From Druceiella hillmani (Eukaryota; Arthropoda; Insecta; Lepidoptera; Hepialidae): a DNA stretch of 64,000 bases. The stretch is taken from the NCBI GenBank assembly GCA_039881145.1, contig JAYKKI010000052.1, positions 10,857,001 to 10,921,000 of the forward strand, written 5' to 3'. A program made the position numbers and the translations under genes. This document shows, one piece after another, positions 11,181-23,292 of this stretch (the first letter of the stretch is position 1; each line of letters begins with the position of its first letter). The notes under the pieces were generated by a model, which worked only from the letters and a program-made list of their open reading frames with translations, ran no database searches and was not told the DNA's origin.

Positions 11181-11877
11181 TTTCTAGTAGAAGTGGTGTA
11201 CACCATTTTGTCACCATGAAGAATGTGGTTGTTATAATTTAATTCGTGAAGTTTACTTACAAAGGAATAATACCGTTCAATATAGCGCCGAATCGTTCTG
11301 AATTTAACAATTTCGTTTCTATTAATTCTAATTCGTTTTATATAAGTTGCAAACAACTCTTATGTTCATCCCTTAAAAATTTCAAATGCGTTAATTAAAA
11401 CGAATGGCCGGTTTGGTTAAAATTATGTTAAAGGTAAATTATGTAGTTTATAACATACCATTTTTTTTGCTAATTTATAATAACCTATTATTTTGTATAT
11501 TGATGTAACAAGGTCTTACAACGCGGTTTGGGAGGTCATGTGCGGGAACGGAAATTGACGCGCGTATTAAACATGCATAGTCGACGAGGTGAGAGCGAGA
11601 CAAACTATTGTAATGTCATTTGATAGATCGGTTCGAACGTGCTTTACCAGAATTGCGTTACGCGGGCGTCTGAGACAGCAAACAAGACGGCGTAAAGTAC
11701 GTTTTTGAGCGCGACTCAATTCACTGTTTTTCATCGCGTGAGATTAGTTTTAATGCGATCGCAATAAGCTGTTTGGGTGATTTCGGCTCAGGATCTCACC
11801 GTTATCAGTGAATGGCATGTGAGGTCTAGGGATTCTTTACTCGATATTCTAAAAAATTCCCGATAATAAACGTAAAA
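11181..11877. other. Non-coding sequence, CpG-richer at 11515-11765
   Basis: No gene seen. The CpG-richer part (GTCGACGAGGTGAGAGCGAG, TACGCGGGCGTCTGAGAC) could be the buried 5' part of a transposon or a regulatory patch. Confidence 0.3.
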
Positions 11878-12310
11878 CCTCAACTTGGATATGCTGTTGC
11901 AATCTGGAATCCAAACTATATTACATACTCTGATATGATTGAAAGAATGCAAAAACGATTTATACGTACATTGCAATATCGTTTCAATACGCCCGAAATA
12001 GATTATTGTAATGCATTGTACGCATTCAAATACCGTACTCTCCACGAAAGGCGTGCTGAACTCAGAGAAGTTGTACTTTATAATATCTGCCATAGTCGTT
12101 ATGATTGCGTCGATATAGTCAGTTGCAGTTTCGTGTGCCAGGGAGAGCGACCCGTAGCTCTGCACTTTTATATCTACCTACCGCTCGCACTAATGCTGGT
12201 GCTCGAGTACCACTACGCTGGCATTGTGATGATCGCGACAGATTGTTCCATTCTCTAGATATATTCACTAGCTCATTAATATTCACTAGCTCAATAATAC
12301 AAGCAGTCAA
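11878..12310 (+). pseudogene. LINE reverse-transcriptase C-terminal remnant
   Basis: A plus-strand frame from about 11881 reads PQLGYAVAIWNPNYITYSDM and continues with IERMQKRFIRTLQ, a DYCNALYAFKYRTLHERRAE stretch and LYNICHSRYDC. This follows the post-RT pattern of Jockey/CR1-like non-LTR elements: LEYASVVWNP, then the IQ.KFLR segment, the L..RR segment and the L..I..N..DC segment. After about 12130 the frame is lost, and a different frame supplies R-rich sequence. No RT palm or endonuclease is present, so this is a truncated dead copy. Confidence 0.65.
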
Positions 12311-12725
12311 TTAAATGTATAATATACGACCATTCATCCTTTGAAAGCATTGACACTACATTTTCTTTTTCTTTTTTTCAAACCCATTTTATTATAAATA
12401 AACTATACTATTAATTCTATTATTTATATTTATTATAGTGAATTTTGATTATAAGACTAATTTCAATAATTTTAAATATTTATTGTTTGTTTACCAATAT
12501 TAAATGTTTTATAATTTAATTTAATGTATTATAAAATTTTTGAATGTTTAATGTATCATACAAATATTTATATAAGATTGAGGATATATGTACGTAGAAT
12601 ATTATTTTGATGTAGGAATGTTAGGATTCAAGTTAACTTTATACTTGAAACACTCACTTATTGCATCTCACTATGACTTGTATCTGTTGTTCTCCATATG
12701 TGATATGTAAATAAATATCTATATT
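12311..12725. other. AT-rich non-coding tail
   Basis: AT-rich sequence after the LINE remnant, possibly its 3' untranslated part. It ends with a TAAATAAATATCT stretch. No gene. Confidence 0.35.
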
Positions 12726-13185
12726 ATTAGGTTGCAAGAGCTTCAAAAAAAGTTTAGGAAAAACAAGTGTCGCGATCTGAGGGCTTGTTATAAACCGCCT
12801 TCTTTAAAAATATTTTAGTAGTAATTATCTAGAATTATGTTTCATTTACTACCACCCGATAAGGAGTTCCATTATTCATCTCCAGAACACATCATCAGAC
12901 TATGACATGATCGATAGTGTCAAGTAACAACTACTAGTAGCAAATATATTTAATCACGGTTGATTTACTAATATCCGTTAAGCAGTTCCATTGTTCATTT
13001 CCGGACCTCATAATCAGATCATTATCAGATTTATATGCGACCACACCTATAGCACCCTCTTTCAGATAAAAAAAGTATCATCCAAATCGGTCCACTCGGT
13101 AAAGAATTATTACTAAACATACATAAAAAAAAGATTCCAACGAATTGAGAGCCTCCTCCTTTTTTGAAGTCGGTTAAAAAGAGAT
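12726..13185. repeat. Interspersed repeat ending in a CCTCCTCCTTTTTTGAAGTC block
   Basis: The sequence contains TATCATCCAAATCGGTCC followed by GAATTGAGAGCCTCCTCC and TTTTTTGAAGTCGGTTAAAA. To my knowledge blocks of this form are very common in lepidopteran genomes as the end of an abundant interspersed repeat. Inside it are two related halves (CCGATAAGGAGTTCCATTATTCAT and CCGTTAAGCAGTTCCATTGTTCAT forms, about 12855 and 12975). The class is not determined. Confidence 0.55.
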
Positions 13186-14877
13186 GTTTAGAATCATGGT
13201 TATAATTGTCCCGTAAACCTTATGTAAACATCTGGGTAATGAATGGAAGTAAAGAAATGAGTTTTTTTTATGAACCTTTTCAGCAATATCTTGCATAAAA
13301 TTAGTTTTGAAATCCTTATATATTAAAAGTGTGGACACACTTTTAAATGATATCCACCCCACATAATACACGAACTTAAAGAAAAATCTAATACTTAACT
13401 TGCTGTCAATATTATTTGAATATTAATTATTGAATTATATGAAGGATACTCTTTATCACTATGCCATATTTCCAAATATTCACGAAAAACAATTTCTGAG
13501 GATAACGGCTGTGACAGACTGACAGAAACGTGAATTGTATTAAAAGAGCTCAGTTATTATCCTTTTGAATATACGGAACCCTGAAAAGTATACTACTGAC
13601 CGAAACCCTGAAAAGTACATTACTGAGGTAGCATTAAACTGATATCAGAGTTCATGCTATTAAAGCTTGAGCCAAAAATGCTCATGTGATTTCTTCTGAA
13701 CTGCAGATAATCATATCGTTAATTATCGTCTTATTGTTCATAGGGTTAGTCTGATAACGCTTGTACCGTATCATCTAATATAAAATTTGAATACGATTAC
13801 AGTAGTAAATATTACAGCTGGTAGTACACTAGTGTAGTACTGGAGTATATGCGGTGCGTATATTTACGTTCAAAATGTTTTCAGCTATTTATATGCTGAC
13901 CGTCGTATGTAACTGCGCTCGGAAAAGTATGTATTTATATATACGTTATACTTGTGATTTAAAGGTTATATATAATGTAAATTTAGGAACTGATTCCGTA
14001 AAGAGCTTCAGATCCCAGAGCTCTGAATAAACAGTATCTCTGAACGCGATACGCCCACTAGTGATGTGCTTTCTACTTACATTCGAACTATCGAACTCTT
14101 ATGGATGAAAAAACTAAAAATTGGGATAATCAGATAGATGGTCAGAGATAAAAAATGAGTATTCTGTAAATATAGTAATGAGGCAGTTATGAAAATATGT
14201 TTTTTTTATATGACTATGGAATTAAGTATAATTGCAACGTACTGAAACGTACTATACTAAAGAATCTGGATTAAAATATATGCGATTATGTAAAAACAAA
14301 ATAATTGTTTCGTTTTAATATAACTGTCGGAAAAATGTATATTTCGTGACAAACAAAAAATTAGGTATGGTTAAGACCACACAGTAGAAGGAGCAACTCT
14401 GGCAACCATATATTGGTATCGTTCTGTATATGTGGAAAATATTGAAGAAGAAAAGTAAATATAAGTGAAATTAATGAAATTAAAAATATTATAATAAATA
14501 TAATATATTAATGTATACAAATACGCTCAATGTTAAACTATGTATTTACATACAAAATACACCACACAGTAAAGAAGTACATTTGTCTTAAGGGACAATA
14601 TACGTCTTCGTTATAAACGTGGACCTTATATAATAGAGTATACCCCGAACGAGTTTTATTAGAATTTTTTTTGTTAAATAATATTTTTATAAAAAAATGA
14701 TATAGAAAGGAAACTCGAGCAGTGGGATTCAAAGAAAGCCCGTCAATAGTCCATTAAACCGTATCTAGATTTGTATGCACTTAAAACACATAACTACTGA
14801 CGTAAAGTAACGTAATTTAATTTTTAACAATGTTATGATAACTATTTTCAAAAACAAAATCAAACAAAAAAATACAA
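13186..14877. other. AT-rich non-coding stretch with repeat traces
   Basis: At 13500-13610 there is a diverged trace of the repeat that typically ends in TACGGAACCCTGAAAAG (also near 49.9 and 63.7 kb), here with a local near-duplication of CCCTGAAAAGTA. No supported gene; the short minus-strand frames at 13174-13371 and 14538-14732 have no features. Confidence 0.35.
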
Positions 14878-14960
14878 GTATCGAGATTGAAACTTAGACT
14901 TCCGTCGCATTCCATACGTAATCTAGCTTTTTACCACTGCGCCAATGACTCACTAGGAAA
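14740..14960 (-). mobile_element. tRNA-derived SINE (minus strand)
   Basis: The reverse complement from 14957 begins GTCATTGGCGCAGTGGTAAA, with an A-box-like TGGCGCAGTGG. About 45 bases on comes a B-box-like AGTTTCAATCTC (14878-14895). That spacing fits a tRNA-type polymerase III promoter. The sequence between is not a clean cloverleaf, so it is a SINE head rather than a functional tRNA. The body and tail to the left are AT-rich and the left boundary is uncertain. Confidence 0.55.
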
Positions 14961-15012
14961 AGTGATAAAATAAAAATATACTTACTAACTCGTCTCCTCT
15001 AGTTCGGTTGCA

Positions 15013-15147
15013 CTCAGCTTAGCGCCGAGTATATCTGAAGCCGAAGCGTTCGGCCACACTCCATATAGCTTGATAATGAAGCGCATCACGCTTCGGGTGA
15101 TCTTTCATAAATCACAAGTCTTTTCCCATCAGAACATTCTGAACAAG
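15013..15147 (+). promoter_or_regulatory. Candidate promoter and 5' non-coding exon of the gene at 16.0 kb
   Basis: A GC-richer segment ends in a strong donor, AACAAG|GTAAGCC (GT at 15148-15149). The next good acceptor is 841 bases downstream at 15988-15989. An initiator-like CACTCAGC lies near 15017. An ATG at 15076 opens a 24-codon frame that runs exactly to the donor. If joined to the exon at 15990, the next codon is TGA, so this would be an upstream ORF in the leader and not the protein start. Splicing is inferred from sequence only. Confidence 0.4.
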
Positions 15148-15989
15148 GTAAGCCAAAAAAAGTTTTCACTTCAAAAATAATTTTTTACATTAATTAACAT
15201 GATAATGTGGTTATATGTGATTAATTTCAAAAAAGTTGAACTAAAGACTTACGAGTGCGATTTGCACTTAACGGAGTTTTATTAATCTTTGCTTTGAGTT
15301 TGAATCTTTAAACCATTCATTGGCAACAAAGTAATTAAACTTTCAAACGACTAAATAATAACTGCCTTGTCCTTCACAGTTGACCTATACTAACACAGAT
15401 GTTTCAATATTATTTCTGACCCGTCCGTCTGGGCTAATGGCCGTTGGCAGTACGCCACAATATAAAATGCTTAATACAAACGTATGTACATCTCACTCTC
15501 ACGTTGCGTCGAATAAAATCAAAACAGAGTTAATTTAATTAAACAACTGTGCGCATCACTGTACACAGGCAACATCAAATTGTATTCATATTATTTACAT
15601 AACAAACGTAACCATTTAATGCATCTTTCGAATGCCACTTTAAATGCTGTTGTTAAATTGTTGATCGTGTTTCATAACATATCAAAATATCTTTTGTCGT
15701 CTTTAAGTATTGTTGCGACATCACTATTTATTTAGATAGGATGGACACTCAGTGCGTTTCATTTATAAATTTTATTCACGGTTCGCGCGAGTCGTCGTTA
15801 ACTTGCGTGTAATTTTTTTTTTATTTATTAATAAAATGTTGATGTATGTTACGTTATAATTTTAACACGAAGTTTTAAAATTAGGTTTACTTATATACAT
15901 ATTTATCCAGTGTACTTACTTTACAAATGAACTTCTATTTTTTCCTCCAGTGTACTTACAAGTGAATTTTTATTTTTTTTATCATTCAG

Positions 15990-16524
15990 TGATGAATTGC
16001 TTAACCCATTATTGCAATTTAGTTTGACGTGCAGCGCTGTTAAAATGGAAAATGAGAACTGTGAATTGTCCGCCTCGACACTTGGAAGTGTCGCGGAAGT
16101 GAAGCTGTCAAACGTTTACACACGTTCTAACGTGCCTTTCATTGTGATAGATGAGAGAGGGCAGCTCGACGTGCCAGACGAGAATCTGGTGAAGAGTGCC
16201 TGTGAAGACTATTTAATAACGTTTCCGGACGACGACAGTGACGTATTGTCCGGCGATGAGGGCGAACGTACGCCGGCTCTGTCGGTGGGGGATGATTTCG
16301 AATGTCACAGTGATTACGATGCGCCGCTGGAGCGAGGCGGCGGGTGTAAGGCTAGGGGGTGCACGTATGAGGATGTGGGGGTAGCCTGGAAAATCGGGAT
16401 GTTGGCCGAAAATGATAGCGCCGGAGACGGTACCGAATGGGAAGCAGTAGAGCCGGTAGTCTACGTGCCCACGAGTCGCGCTGCTCGTCTGCAGCGCTCG
16501 CTCAAGTTGGCCGGATACAATAAG
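15990..16524 (+). CDS. First coding exon of an unrecognised acidic protein (coding from 16045)
   Basis: I do not recognise the family. The exon has a good acceptor (a T-rich tract then ATCATTCAG, AG at 15988-15989) and a good donor (ATAAG|GTAAGA, GT at 16525-16526). The chosen start is ATG 16045, with A at -3 and G at +4; upstream in-frame codons lack another ATG. It encodes 160 residues and leaves the exon in phase 0. The segment is markedly GC-richer than its flanks. Residues 56-76 are acidic (FPDDDSDVLSGDEGE), and a cluster of Gly and Cys follows at about 98-107. The end, SRAARLQRSLKLAGYNK, is basic and probably helical. There is no signal peptide or membrane segment. A short upstream ORF (15992-16027, 11 codons) precedes the start. 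The downstream exons were not found in the window. Confidence 0.75.
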
Positions 16525-17799
16525 GTAAGAATTGTAAGAAACCGTTTATTTTTCAGGCTTTAATAAAAAAAAAAAGAAACTTGTTTTTTCAATTCTAGGG
16601 TGTTATTTCTTCATTATATATTTGACACAGTTAAATCATAAACATATACTTCTCGCTCTATTTTTGAGCTAGTTTTGTAAAGTGATTTGCAAGTGCTATG
16701 TATATTCTACTTTTCCATCCTTATCTGTATTTATGTTTGTTTTTACTATTTCCTCATAAATGGATAGTTGATTTAAATAAAATTCTATAGGAAGCTTAGC
16801 GGTAAACCTATAATCTCACACATGTTATGATTATTACATAATACTACTGTCACATGATTGAATAACAAGTGGTCACTGAATTAATTAAAAGCGACATCTG
16901 TTTATTTTATAAACAACCATTACAACCTCAATTTATTAAGACGTAGTTTTATATTTCTCCACTAGATGGCGGTATTTCTTTTAGTTTTCACATTTGACAT
17001 TGTATTTACGCTTGCATATTAGTTGCTGCAGTATCATTATCTGTTCGAGTTTAAGACACCGTGAATGCGTCCCAGAGGAAAAAGATATAGAAATCTAAAG
17101 CGGGCAGAATGACTTGTAGATAGAGTCATTTAAATATGTCATGTAGGTTAAAATATGTGAAGAACAAGGAAGAGCTCCTCATTTAGATAACCTTTGGATC
17201 ATTGTAACTTTTTTCAATTTCCAGAGATCAGAGAGATTATTAGGTCTACAGCAAAAAAAATTAAAACTATTTTCATAAAATATTTTTGCTCTCATTTCTT
17301 GTTTACGTTTTTCTTTCTTATTATTAAAAAAGCACGTGATTAAAATTATCAATGTGTAAAAAAACTACACACTTTTTTCTGCACACACTGCATATTTTAT
17401 TTATTTTTAAAGATTAACTTATACTAACTCTGAGTAAAAATGTACTTTGAAATATGAGTTCAGGACAATTTATTTGAAATTTATTTATTTTGTGTTTGAA
17501 AAATATTCTGAAATGTAAATGTCACTATGAAATGAAACTATACCTGATTGTATCAGTAAGAATATACGTAAAACAAAAAATATGATAAGGCTCTTTTGAA
17601 GATGTTTCATATTATCGAATTTTTATTTTATGAATGATTGCTTAAAGCTCCCAACAGCCGATAATCGGATGATGCAATATCGAGTGAATAATGTGAATCT
17701 ACTAGGAGAACCCATCCTAGCTCCTTTAATAATTAACGATTATGTTTTTCAGTGTGTGATGAAAATAAAATTAGTTCTTTAGACTACATAGTTTGTTAG
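16525..17799 (+). other. Probable intron, AT-rich
   Basis: Starts with the donor of the preceding exon. No further exon with a matching phase-0 acceptor and coding composition is evident. A CTCF-like motif lies at 16959-16973. Confidence 0.4.
16959..16973 (+). promoter_or_regulatory. CTCF-like motif CCACTAGATGGCGGT
   Basis: All 15 positions fit the general CTCF consensus CCASYAGRKGGCRSY, which is known from animals. No binding data are implied. Confidence 0.4.
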
Positions 17800-18242
17800 C
17801 TAGTTCATCTAAATGCTCAGAGTAAATCTCACCCTACTTATTCCTAAACATACCTCAACCACTTACGAAAAATCCTTCACTGTCCAAGCAGCAAGAATTT
17901 GGAATCACCTGGATTCTGACGTCAGGAAAATCACGTCCCTAAATATTTTCAAAGATCGAGTGAAAAAATCCTGCCTCTCCTGAAACCTTTTCCTTTGTGA
18001 CCTTGTCCTTTCCTGTCTTTCCCATCCCAAATCATGTCAATAGTTTGTTTTACGTATACTTTTGTATTTTTTTAAAATTTTTTTTGTCTAATTTGAATAA
18101 AGAATTTTCATTGTAAAATCTCTTACAGTACCGACTAAATTTTAATGCCAATTGTTATGGTTGACTGGAAGAGATTGCTCATGTAGCAATAAGTCCACCA
18201 TATGTACTATACATAAAAGGTGATAAGTAAATAAATAAATCT
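17800..18242 (+). pseudogene. 3' end of a LINE (C-terminal ORF remnant and tail)
   Basis: The frame ending at TGA 17981-17983 reads YEKSFTVQAARIWNHLDSDV and then RKITSLNIFKDRVKKSCLS. This is the classic last segment of CR1/Jockey-type LINE ORF2 (FSVQAARLWNSLP then the FK..L segment). After a T-rich 3' UTR comes the tail GACTGGAAGAGATTGCTC, AGCAATAAGTCC and a TAAATAAATAAAT end at about 18242. It is strongly 5'-truncated, with one nearly intact terminal frame. A sister copy is at 24.0-24.4 kb. Confidence 0.75.
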
Positions 18243-18527
18243 CTGTATTCGCCGCAGATCCTCCGAAAGACACTCCAAATGAATATCGCCCGTGATATTC
18301 TATCAGCGACTTTATTACCTTTCTGGTTTTCAGTTCCGGTTTTGGGTACTTAAACTACTGTCTATCCCGCACTAAGCCATTGGCGTTTATGCCTGTGTTC
18401 AATATACCTACATGTATTATCCACTATACGTACTTCTAACCACTAGTTATTAATTAATTGAGCCAATCAGGCTAAAAGAACCTTTTAATGTCAATCATTT
18501 TCTGCAATACAGTAACTTGCACAATAA

Positions 18528-19130
18528 ATGTTTTTATATTTCTTTAATATCTCTTCGACCTATTTAAACCATGTAATAAAATATTCTGTAACTTTCAACA
18601 AACTTTTTACAAAACCCCGCACTCGTGGATGTAAATTTATTAACCTACCTAATATTTTAGTTTTAAATACATTAAATTGCATTGAATATTTCTTTTATAT
18701 ATCTTCGACCTATTTAAACTATGTAATAAAATATTCTGTAACTTTCAACAAACTTTCTACAAGACCCCGCACTCGTGGATGTAAATTTATTAACCTACCC
18801 AATATTTTAATTTTAAATACATTAAATTGAATTAAAGATTTTTTTTATATCCCTTCGACCAATTTAAACCATGTAATAAAATATTCTGTAACTTTCGACA
18901 AACTTTTTACAAAACACTGCTTTCTTGGCTATAAATTTATTAACCTACCCAATGTTTTAATTTTAAATACATAACATTGCATTAAATATTTCTTTTATAT
19001 CTCTTCGACCTATTTAAACCATGTAATCAAATATTCTGTAACTTTCGACAAACTTTTTACAAAACCCTGCATTCTTGGCTATAAATTTATTAACCTACCC
19101 AATATTTTAATTTTAAATACATTAAATTGT
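18528..19130 (+). repeat. 150-bp tandem repeat, four copies
   Basis: The landmark CTTCGACCTATTTAAACCATG starts at 18552, 18702, 18852 and 19002, exactly 150 bp apart. Each unit includes AATATTCTGTAACTTTC and TAAATTTATTAACCTACC. The first two copies share ACTCGTGGATGT and the last two share TTCTTGGCTATA, so the array arose by at least two rounds of duplication. A 100-codon frame through it follows from a unit length divisible by three. Confidence 0.93.
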
Positions 19131-20430
19131 AAGTGGCTGGATCTAACCACCCAATCAGCCCGAGGGTGTATTCTTGGGTGTTTAGCGTAGGTTGTGCTTC
19201 ATATGTCCCAATTGACTAACTGTACATATAAAAAGTAATAGGTATGCTTGCCTACATATGTATATACATTTTTAAAACGCTACTGTGTTTCTAACTTTCT
19301 CTTTAACATAGCGTTTATAGAATCCGGTAAAATCGGACTATTTGTTTGCCCTTGAATGATTTGTTGTTGTTAGCCACACGGTTTAAATATACATGCGTCT
19401 TTTCGAGTTTACTATAACGCCCACTCGGTTCCATATTTGTAGATAAAATCCTCGCTTCCGAGTGAAGTCTTATACAAGTGAGCGCTCACCAGCCGCGGCG
19501 CTATTGTTGGAGCGACCTCAATACAATTGTGTAAGTTTATTTTTCATAACGCGGTGGTATTTCTAATATTTTCTACGCTGTTCGAATATACTCTTGTTAT
19601 GTTTTCATAATGCGTACGTTCCGTAATCAACGTAGAAAATTGCGCAATTCTTACTATGTAAAGCATAGTAAAAGTGTGTTCCCTTGTCGCTCATCTGATT
19701 GGAGGATCAACGGTTTTTTTTAACCGGTTTTTCGATTAATATTATATAAATAATTTATCCTCAATAATATTATACAAATAATATTAATAATAAATAATAA
19801 TATTACACATATAATCTCTATTAATATTGCACAAATAGTTGTCTAACCACCGAATCAATTTTAATACATCGGATCCAAATTAGGAGTGTAACGGAACAGG
19901 TTGATGTGTGTATGTATCTTTGCGTGACTGTGTGTGGAAATGTGTTGTTTTGTCTGTGTTATTTTTTATTGAGTATAGTGCCAATATGTCGTCGTACCCA
20001 TTATAGTATAGACGCGTGTATGTATGTGTTTATATAAATGTTTGTCTTAATATTCTTAAAAAGAAACGATAATGTAATTTTGTTTGTTGAGTAATTGGCA
20101 TAGACGCTCGGACCCTGATGCGGCATGCACGCGGCATTTTAAAATAAATGAATAAGGAATAAAACAAAAATGTCATAATTATTAATATATTATGCACCCT
20201 AAAGTTTCTTAGCTTATATTTGTTTGCTGGTCAACCACATCTCAATCTCCATGGAATTTTGTATGTAGATATTCCACGATTAGGAACAACACGTCGCGTT
20301 TTCGTGCCGATGGGTTATGTAGTTTCCGTATTAAACTTGTCGTTGACAATTCAAAAATAATTTACGGTAACTCTTACGTATAAAATTTGCGAGTGTTACC
20401 ATTGTCCAACGTTATGTATTAGTATGATGA
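19131..20430. other. Non-coding stretch with a candidate non-coding exon near 19.5 kb
   Basis: At about 19435-19530 a compact GC-rich segment (GAGCGCTCACCAGCCGCGGC) ends in a donor-like TTGT|GTAAGT (GT at 19531). It could be a 5' leader exon or conserved element. The rest, including an ATATTATAC/AATAATATT-rich part at 19735-19830, is AT-rich without genes. Confidence 0.3.
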
Positions 20431-20655
20431 TAATAGGTAGGTTGCTTGTAAAAATGTGTTTTTTCATTTAAGAACTAAGTCAAACAATTGTAAAATGTGA
20501 ATAATAGGTATATTGCTTCTAAAAATGTGTTTTTTCACTTAAGAACTAAGTCAACCAATTGTAAAATGTGAATAATAGATATATTGCTTGTAAAAATGTG
20601 TTTTTTCAATTAAGAACTAAGTCAACCAATTGTAATATATGAATAATAGGTATAA
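20431..20655 (+). repeat. 71-bp tandem repeat, about three copies
   Basis: TAATAGGTATATTGCTTNTA and AGAACTAAGTCAACCAATTG recur with a 71-bp period (starts 20431, 20502, 20573, partial 20644). Confidence 0.9.
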
Positions 20656-20755
20656 TCAGTAGAAATGTGATAAATTACTTAATGTCTAACCTTACAAGTT
20701 AAACAATTTATCATAATAATTATAATAAAACATCGAATTAGTTACAACCTTTTCG

Positions 20756-21238
20756 CAATAATTTATGCCAGAACACTAGTCAACGCACAAATAAAAAAAA
20801 TAATCGCACCTAAAAGCAACGCATTATAAAAATAAAACACTTTCTGGAAATATTTATATCAATAAAGATTTTTTTCTTCTAACGCATTAGAACACTAAAC
20901 AAATTTAAAACAAAAAATGCCAATGGCGCCGCTTGTTTAGGGATTGATATCGAACAATTCGTATTGCTGTGATGGCCATTACTTGCTCAATAATTTAAGC
21001 CAAAGCACTAGTCAACGCGCAAAATAAAAAAAAATAATCGCACATAATAGCAAAGTATTATAAACATAAAACACTTTCTAGAAATATTTATAACAATAAA
21101 CAATTTTTTCTCCTGATGCATTAAAACACTGAACAAACTTTCTTGAAAAAAATGCTAATGACGCCGATTGCTTAGGGTCGGCCATCGATATCGAACAATT
21201 CGTTTTCTTGTGTTGACCAATACTTGCTCAGAGATTTT
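20756..21238 (+). repeat. About 234-bp tandem duplication
   Basis: Two diverged copies start at 20756 and 20989 and share ACACTAGTCAACGC, ATAATCGCACCTAA, AAAACACTTTCTGGAAATATTT and ATATCGAACAATTCGT. Confidence 0.85.
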
Positions 21239-21239
21239 C

Positions 21240-21815
21240 GCCGTAAAATGTTTGTAGTATATCTTATGTAAATATTGCATATATTTGGAACTGTGTTATG
21301 AATATAAAGAAGCAATATAATAACGACTCATTATATTTGACTCCAGATATTTTCCTTTCGCTGTAAGGTTACTAAAATTATTCGTTCTGTGCATTCCAGT
21401 TACCACTCACCCTTCCAGTTGATTGAGGGCACCCTATTTTTGCAGAATATTTTATGTGAATATTGCATATATTTGGAACTGTGTTATGAATATCATGAAA
21501 CAATATTATAACGACTCATTATATTTGACTCCAGATATTTTCCTTTCGCTGTAAGATTACTAAAATTATTCGTACTGTGCATTCCGGTTACCACTCACCC
21601 TTCCAGTTGATTGAGGGCACCCTATTTTTGCAGAATATTTTACGTGAATATTGCATATATTTGGAACTGTGTTATGAATATAATGAAACAATATTACAAC
21701 GACTCCATTATATTTGATTCCAGGTATTTCCTTTCGCTGTAAGGTTGCTAAAATTATTCGTACTGTGCATTCCGGTTACCACCCACCCTTCCAGTTGATT
21801 GAGGGCACCCTCCCT
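21240..21815 (+). repeat. 188-bp tandem repeat, three copies
   Basis: TATTGCATATATTTGGAACT starts at 21273, 21461 and 21649, exactly 188 bp apart. Units also share AACGACTCATTATATTTGA, CCTTTCGCTGTAAG and CCTTCCAGTTGATTGAGGGC. Copies are over 90 percent alike by eye. Confidence 0.93.
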
Positions 21816-22044
21816 CTCATGGTCACTTACAAATTATCCCTTATTGTTTCATTTACTACTGCCGGATTGCATTACCGGCCAAATGTTGATTGAATTTCTC
21901 CTCTCTCGCGCTGAGTGAAACAGGTAAAACCCCTTTAAACTTTATCGTCTGAAACGTCGGCCGTTGTCTAATTTAAATTTGATATTTTCGATACCTGTTC
22001 TCGACAAATGGAATACAAACTCGAATATTTATGATTATTAATAT

Positions 22045-22610
22045 ATTGTTCTTGGTATATTAAAGATGTGTATAGTAGAAATTCGACCAGTACCATTACG
22101 ACAAGCTCATAATGTAAAGAAAATAATCTATTATTTGTAAAGAAAATAATGGTAATCTGTGTAGTTATAATTTCATTTTGTACGAAGATTGCGAATTAAA
22201 ATTTTGAATGTTGGTATGAGTGTTTAGCTGCAATCATTTGTTTTTCTTTAAATTAAGTGGTGTATTTAATAAAAAAATTTCACTTACGATTATTTTAATT
22301 AAAAAATCGATGTGGTAAATGCTCTTACATGAAGAAACTATCGTCTACTATATCTATTATTTGTAAAGAAAATAATAGTAATCTTTATAGTATAACTACA
22401 AAGATTACCATTTTGTTTTTAGTGTTAAATTGAGTAAACATTTATGCGAATATTGCGAATTAAAATGTTGAATGTTGTTACGAGTGCAGTTTAGCGACAA
22501 TAATTTTTTTCTACTTTAAATTAAGTGATGTAAATAATAAACAAAGTATTTAATAAAAAATTTTCACTTACGATTATTTTAATTAAAAAATCGATTTCAA
22601 AAACGATTGT
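22045..22610 (+). repeat. Tandem duplication of a roughly 270-bp unit
   Basis: Two diverged copies share TATTATTTGTAAAGAAAATAAT, ATTGCGAATTAAAA, TTTAAATTAAGTGATGTA and TTTCACTTACGATTATTTTA. Confidence 0.75.
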
Positions 22611-23149
22611 CAAACATCATCTTCACAACTTCTCTTTACGTAATCCTTTTTGCTTATATCAATTATTTAGTTTCTTTTATTTTTTATAAAGTCATGTAAT
22701 ATTTGCGTATTCAATGTTTAGTGTAACTAGAATCAGCAATTAAGTTGAAAAAATTAAACTATGCATGCGGAAGCGTAGTTTCTATGGGAAATGTTTTTAA
22801 AATCAATTTTTTGTAACAAAATAATAGCGAGCGAAAATTATTTTCGTTAAAAACATAATTTTTAATGTAAATAATTATATATAATTATTTCATTAAATAA
22901 CCAATTAAAAACGCTACAATTTTCAGTGGTGCTAAATTACATTTGTTGACAATTTTTAGCAAAATGCTTTTGATTCCTGTTCGTGATGTTTTTTTAGGTT
23001 TTTCCATTGATATTTTTGTGATTATGATAGACATGAAAGGTTTTCATAGTTTCTAGAAAGTAACGAAATTTGTGAACAAAAATTAAATCTATACTTTGAA
23101 ATGCTCATTTGTTATTTATGAACTCTCCATACATTGAATATATTTGGCG
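22611..23149. other. AT-rich non-coding sequence
   Basis: No gene or clear repeat seen. Confidence 0.4.
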
Positions 23150-23292
23150 TTAATTTTGTAGAAATTCATTATTCACAATTAAATGAAACTACGTGATGTA
23201 GTATTATTTCTACTTCCTTTAATTTCTTTACCACGAACTAGGTTTCGTTGTATTACAACATCTTCAGGTGGGATATTAGCAAAGATGCTCTC
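23146..23292 (-). mobile_element. Copy B of the hammerhead-bearing element (single arm)
   Basis: The plus strand runs TTTGGCGTTAATTTTGTAG, TTCACAATTAAATGAAAC, ACGTGATGTAGT, then the ribozyme region in reverse, and ends near GGATATTAGCAAAGATGC. On the minus strand 23271-23231 reads CCAC, CTGAAGA, TGTTGT-AAT-ACAAC, GAAA, CCTAG, TTC, GTGG. The core bases are intact. The second base pair of stem III is lost because the cleavage-site side has T where other copies have G. Only one arm is present, so this is a truncated insertion. Confidence 0.75.

Noticed and set aside
16045..16563. A complete 172-residue protein ending at 16563
   Set aside because: The last 12 codons lie after a strong GTAAGA donor and become AT-rich, so they are intronic.
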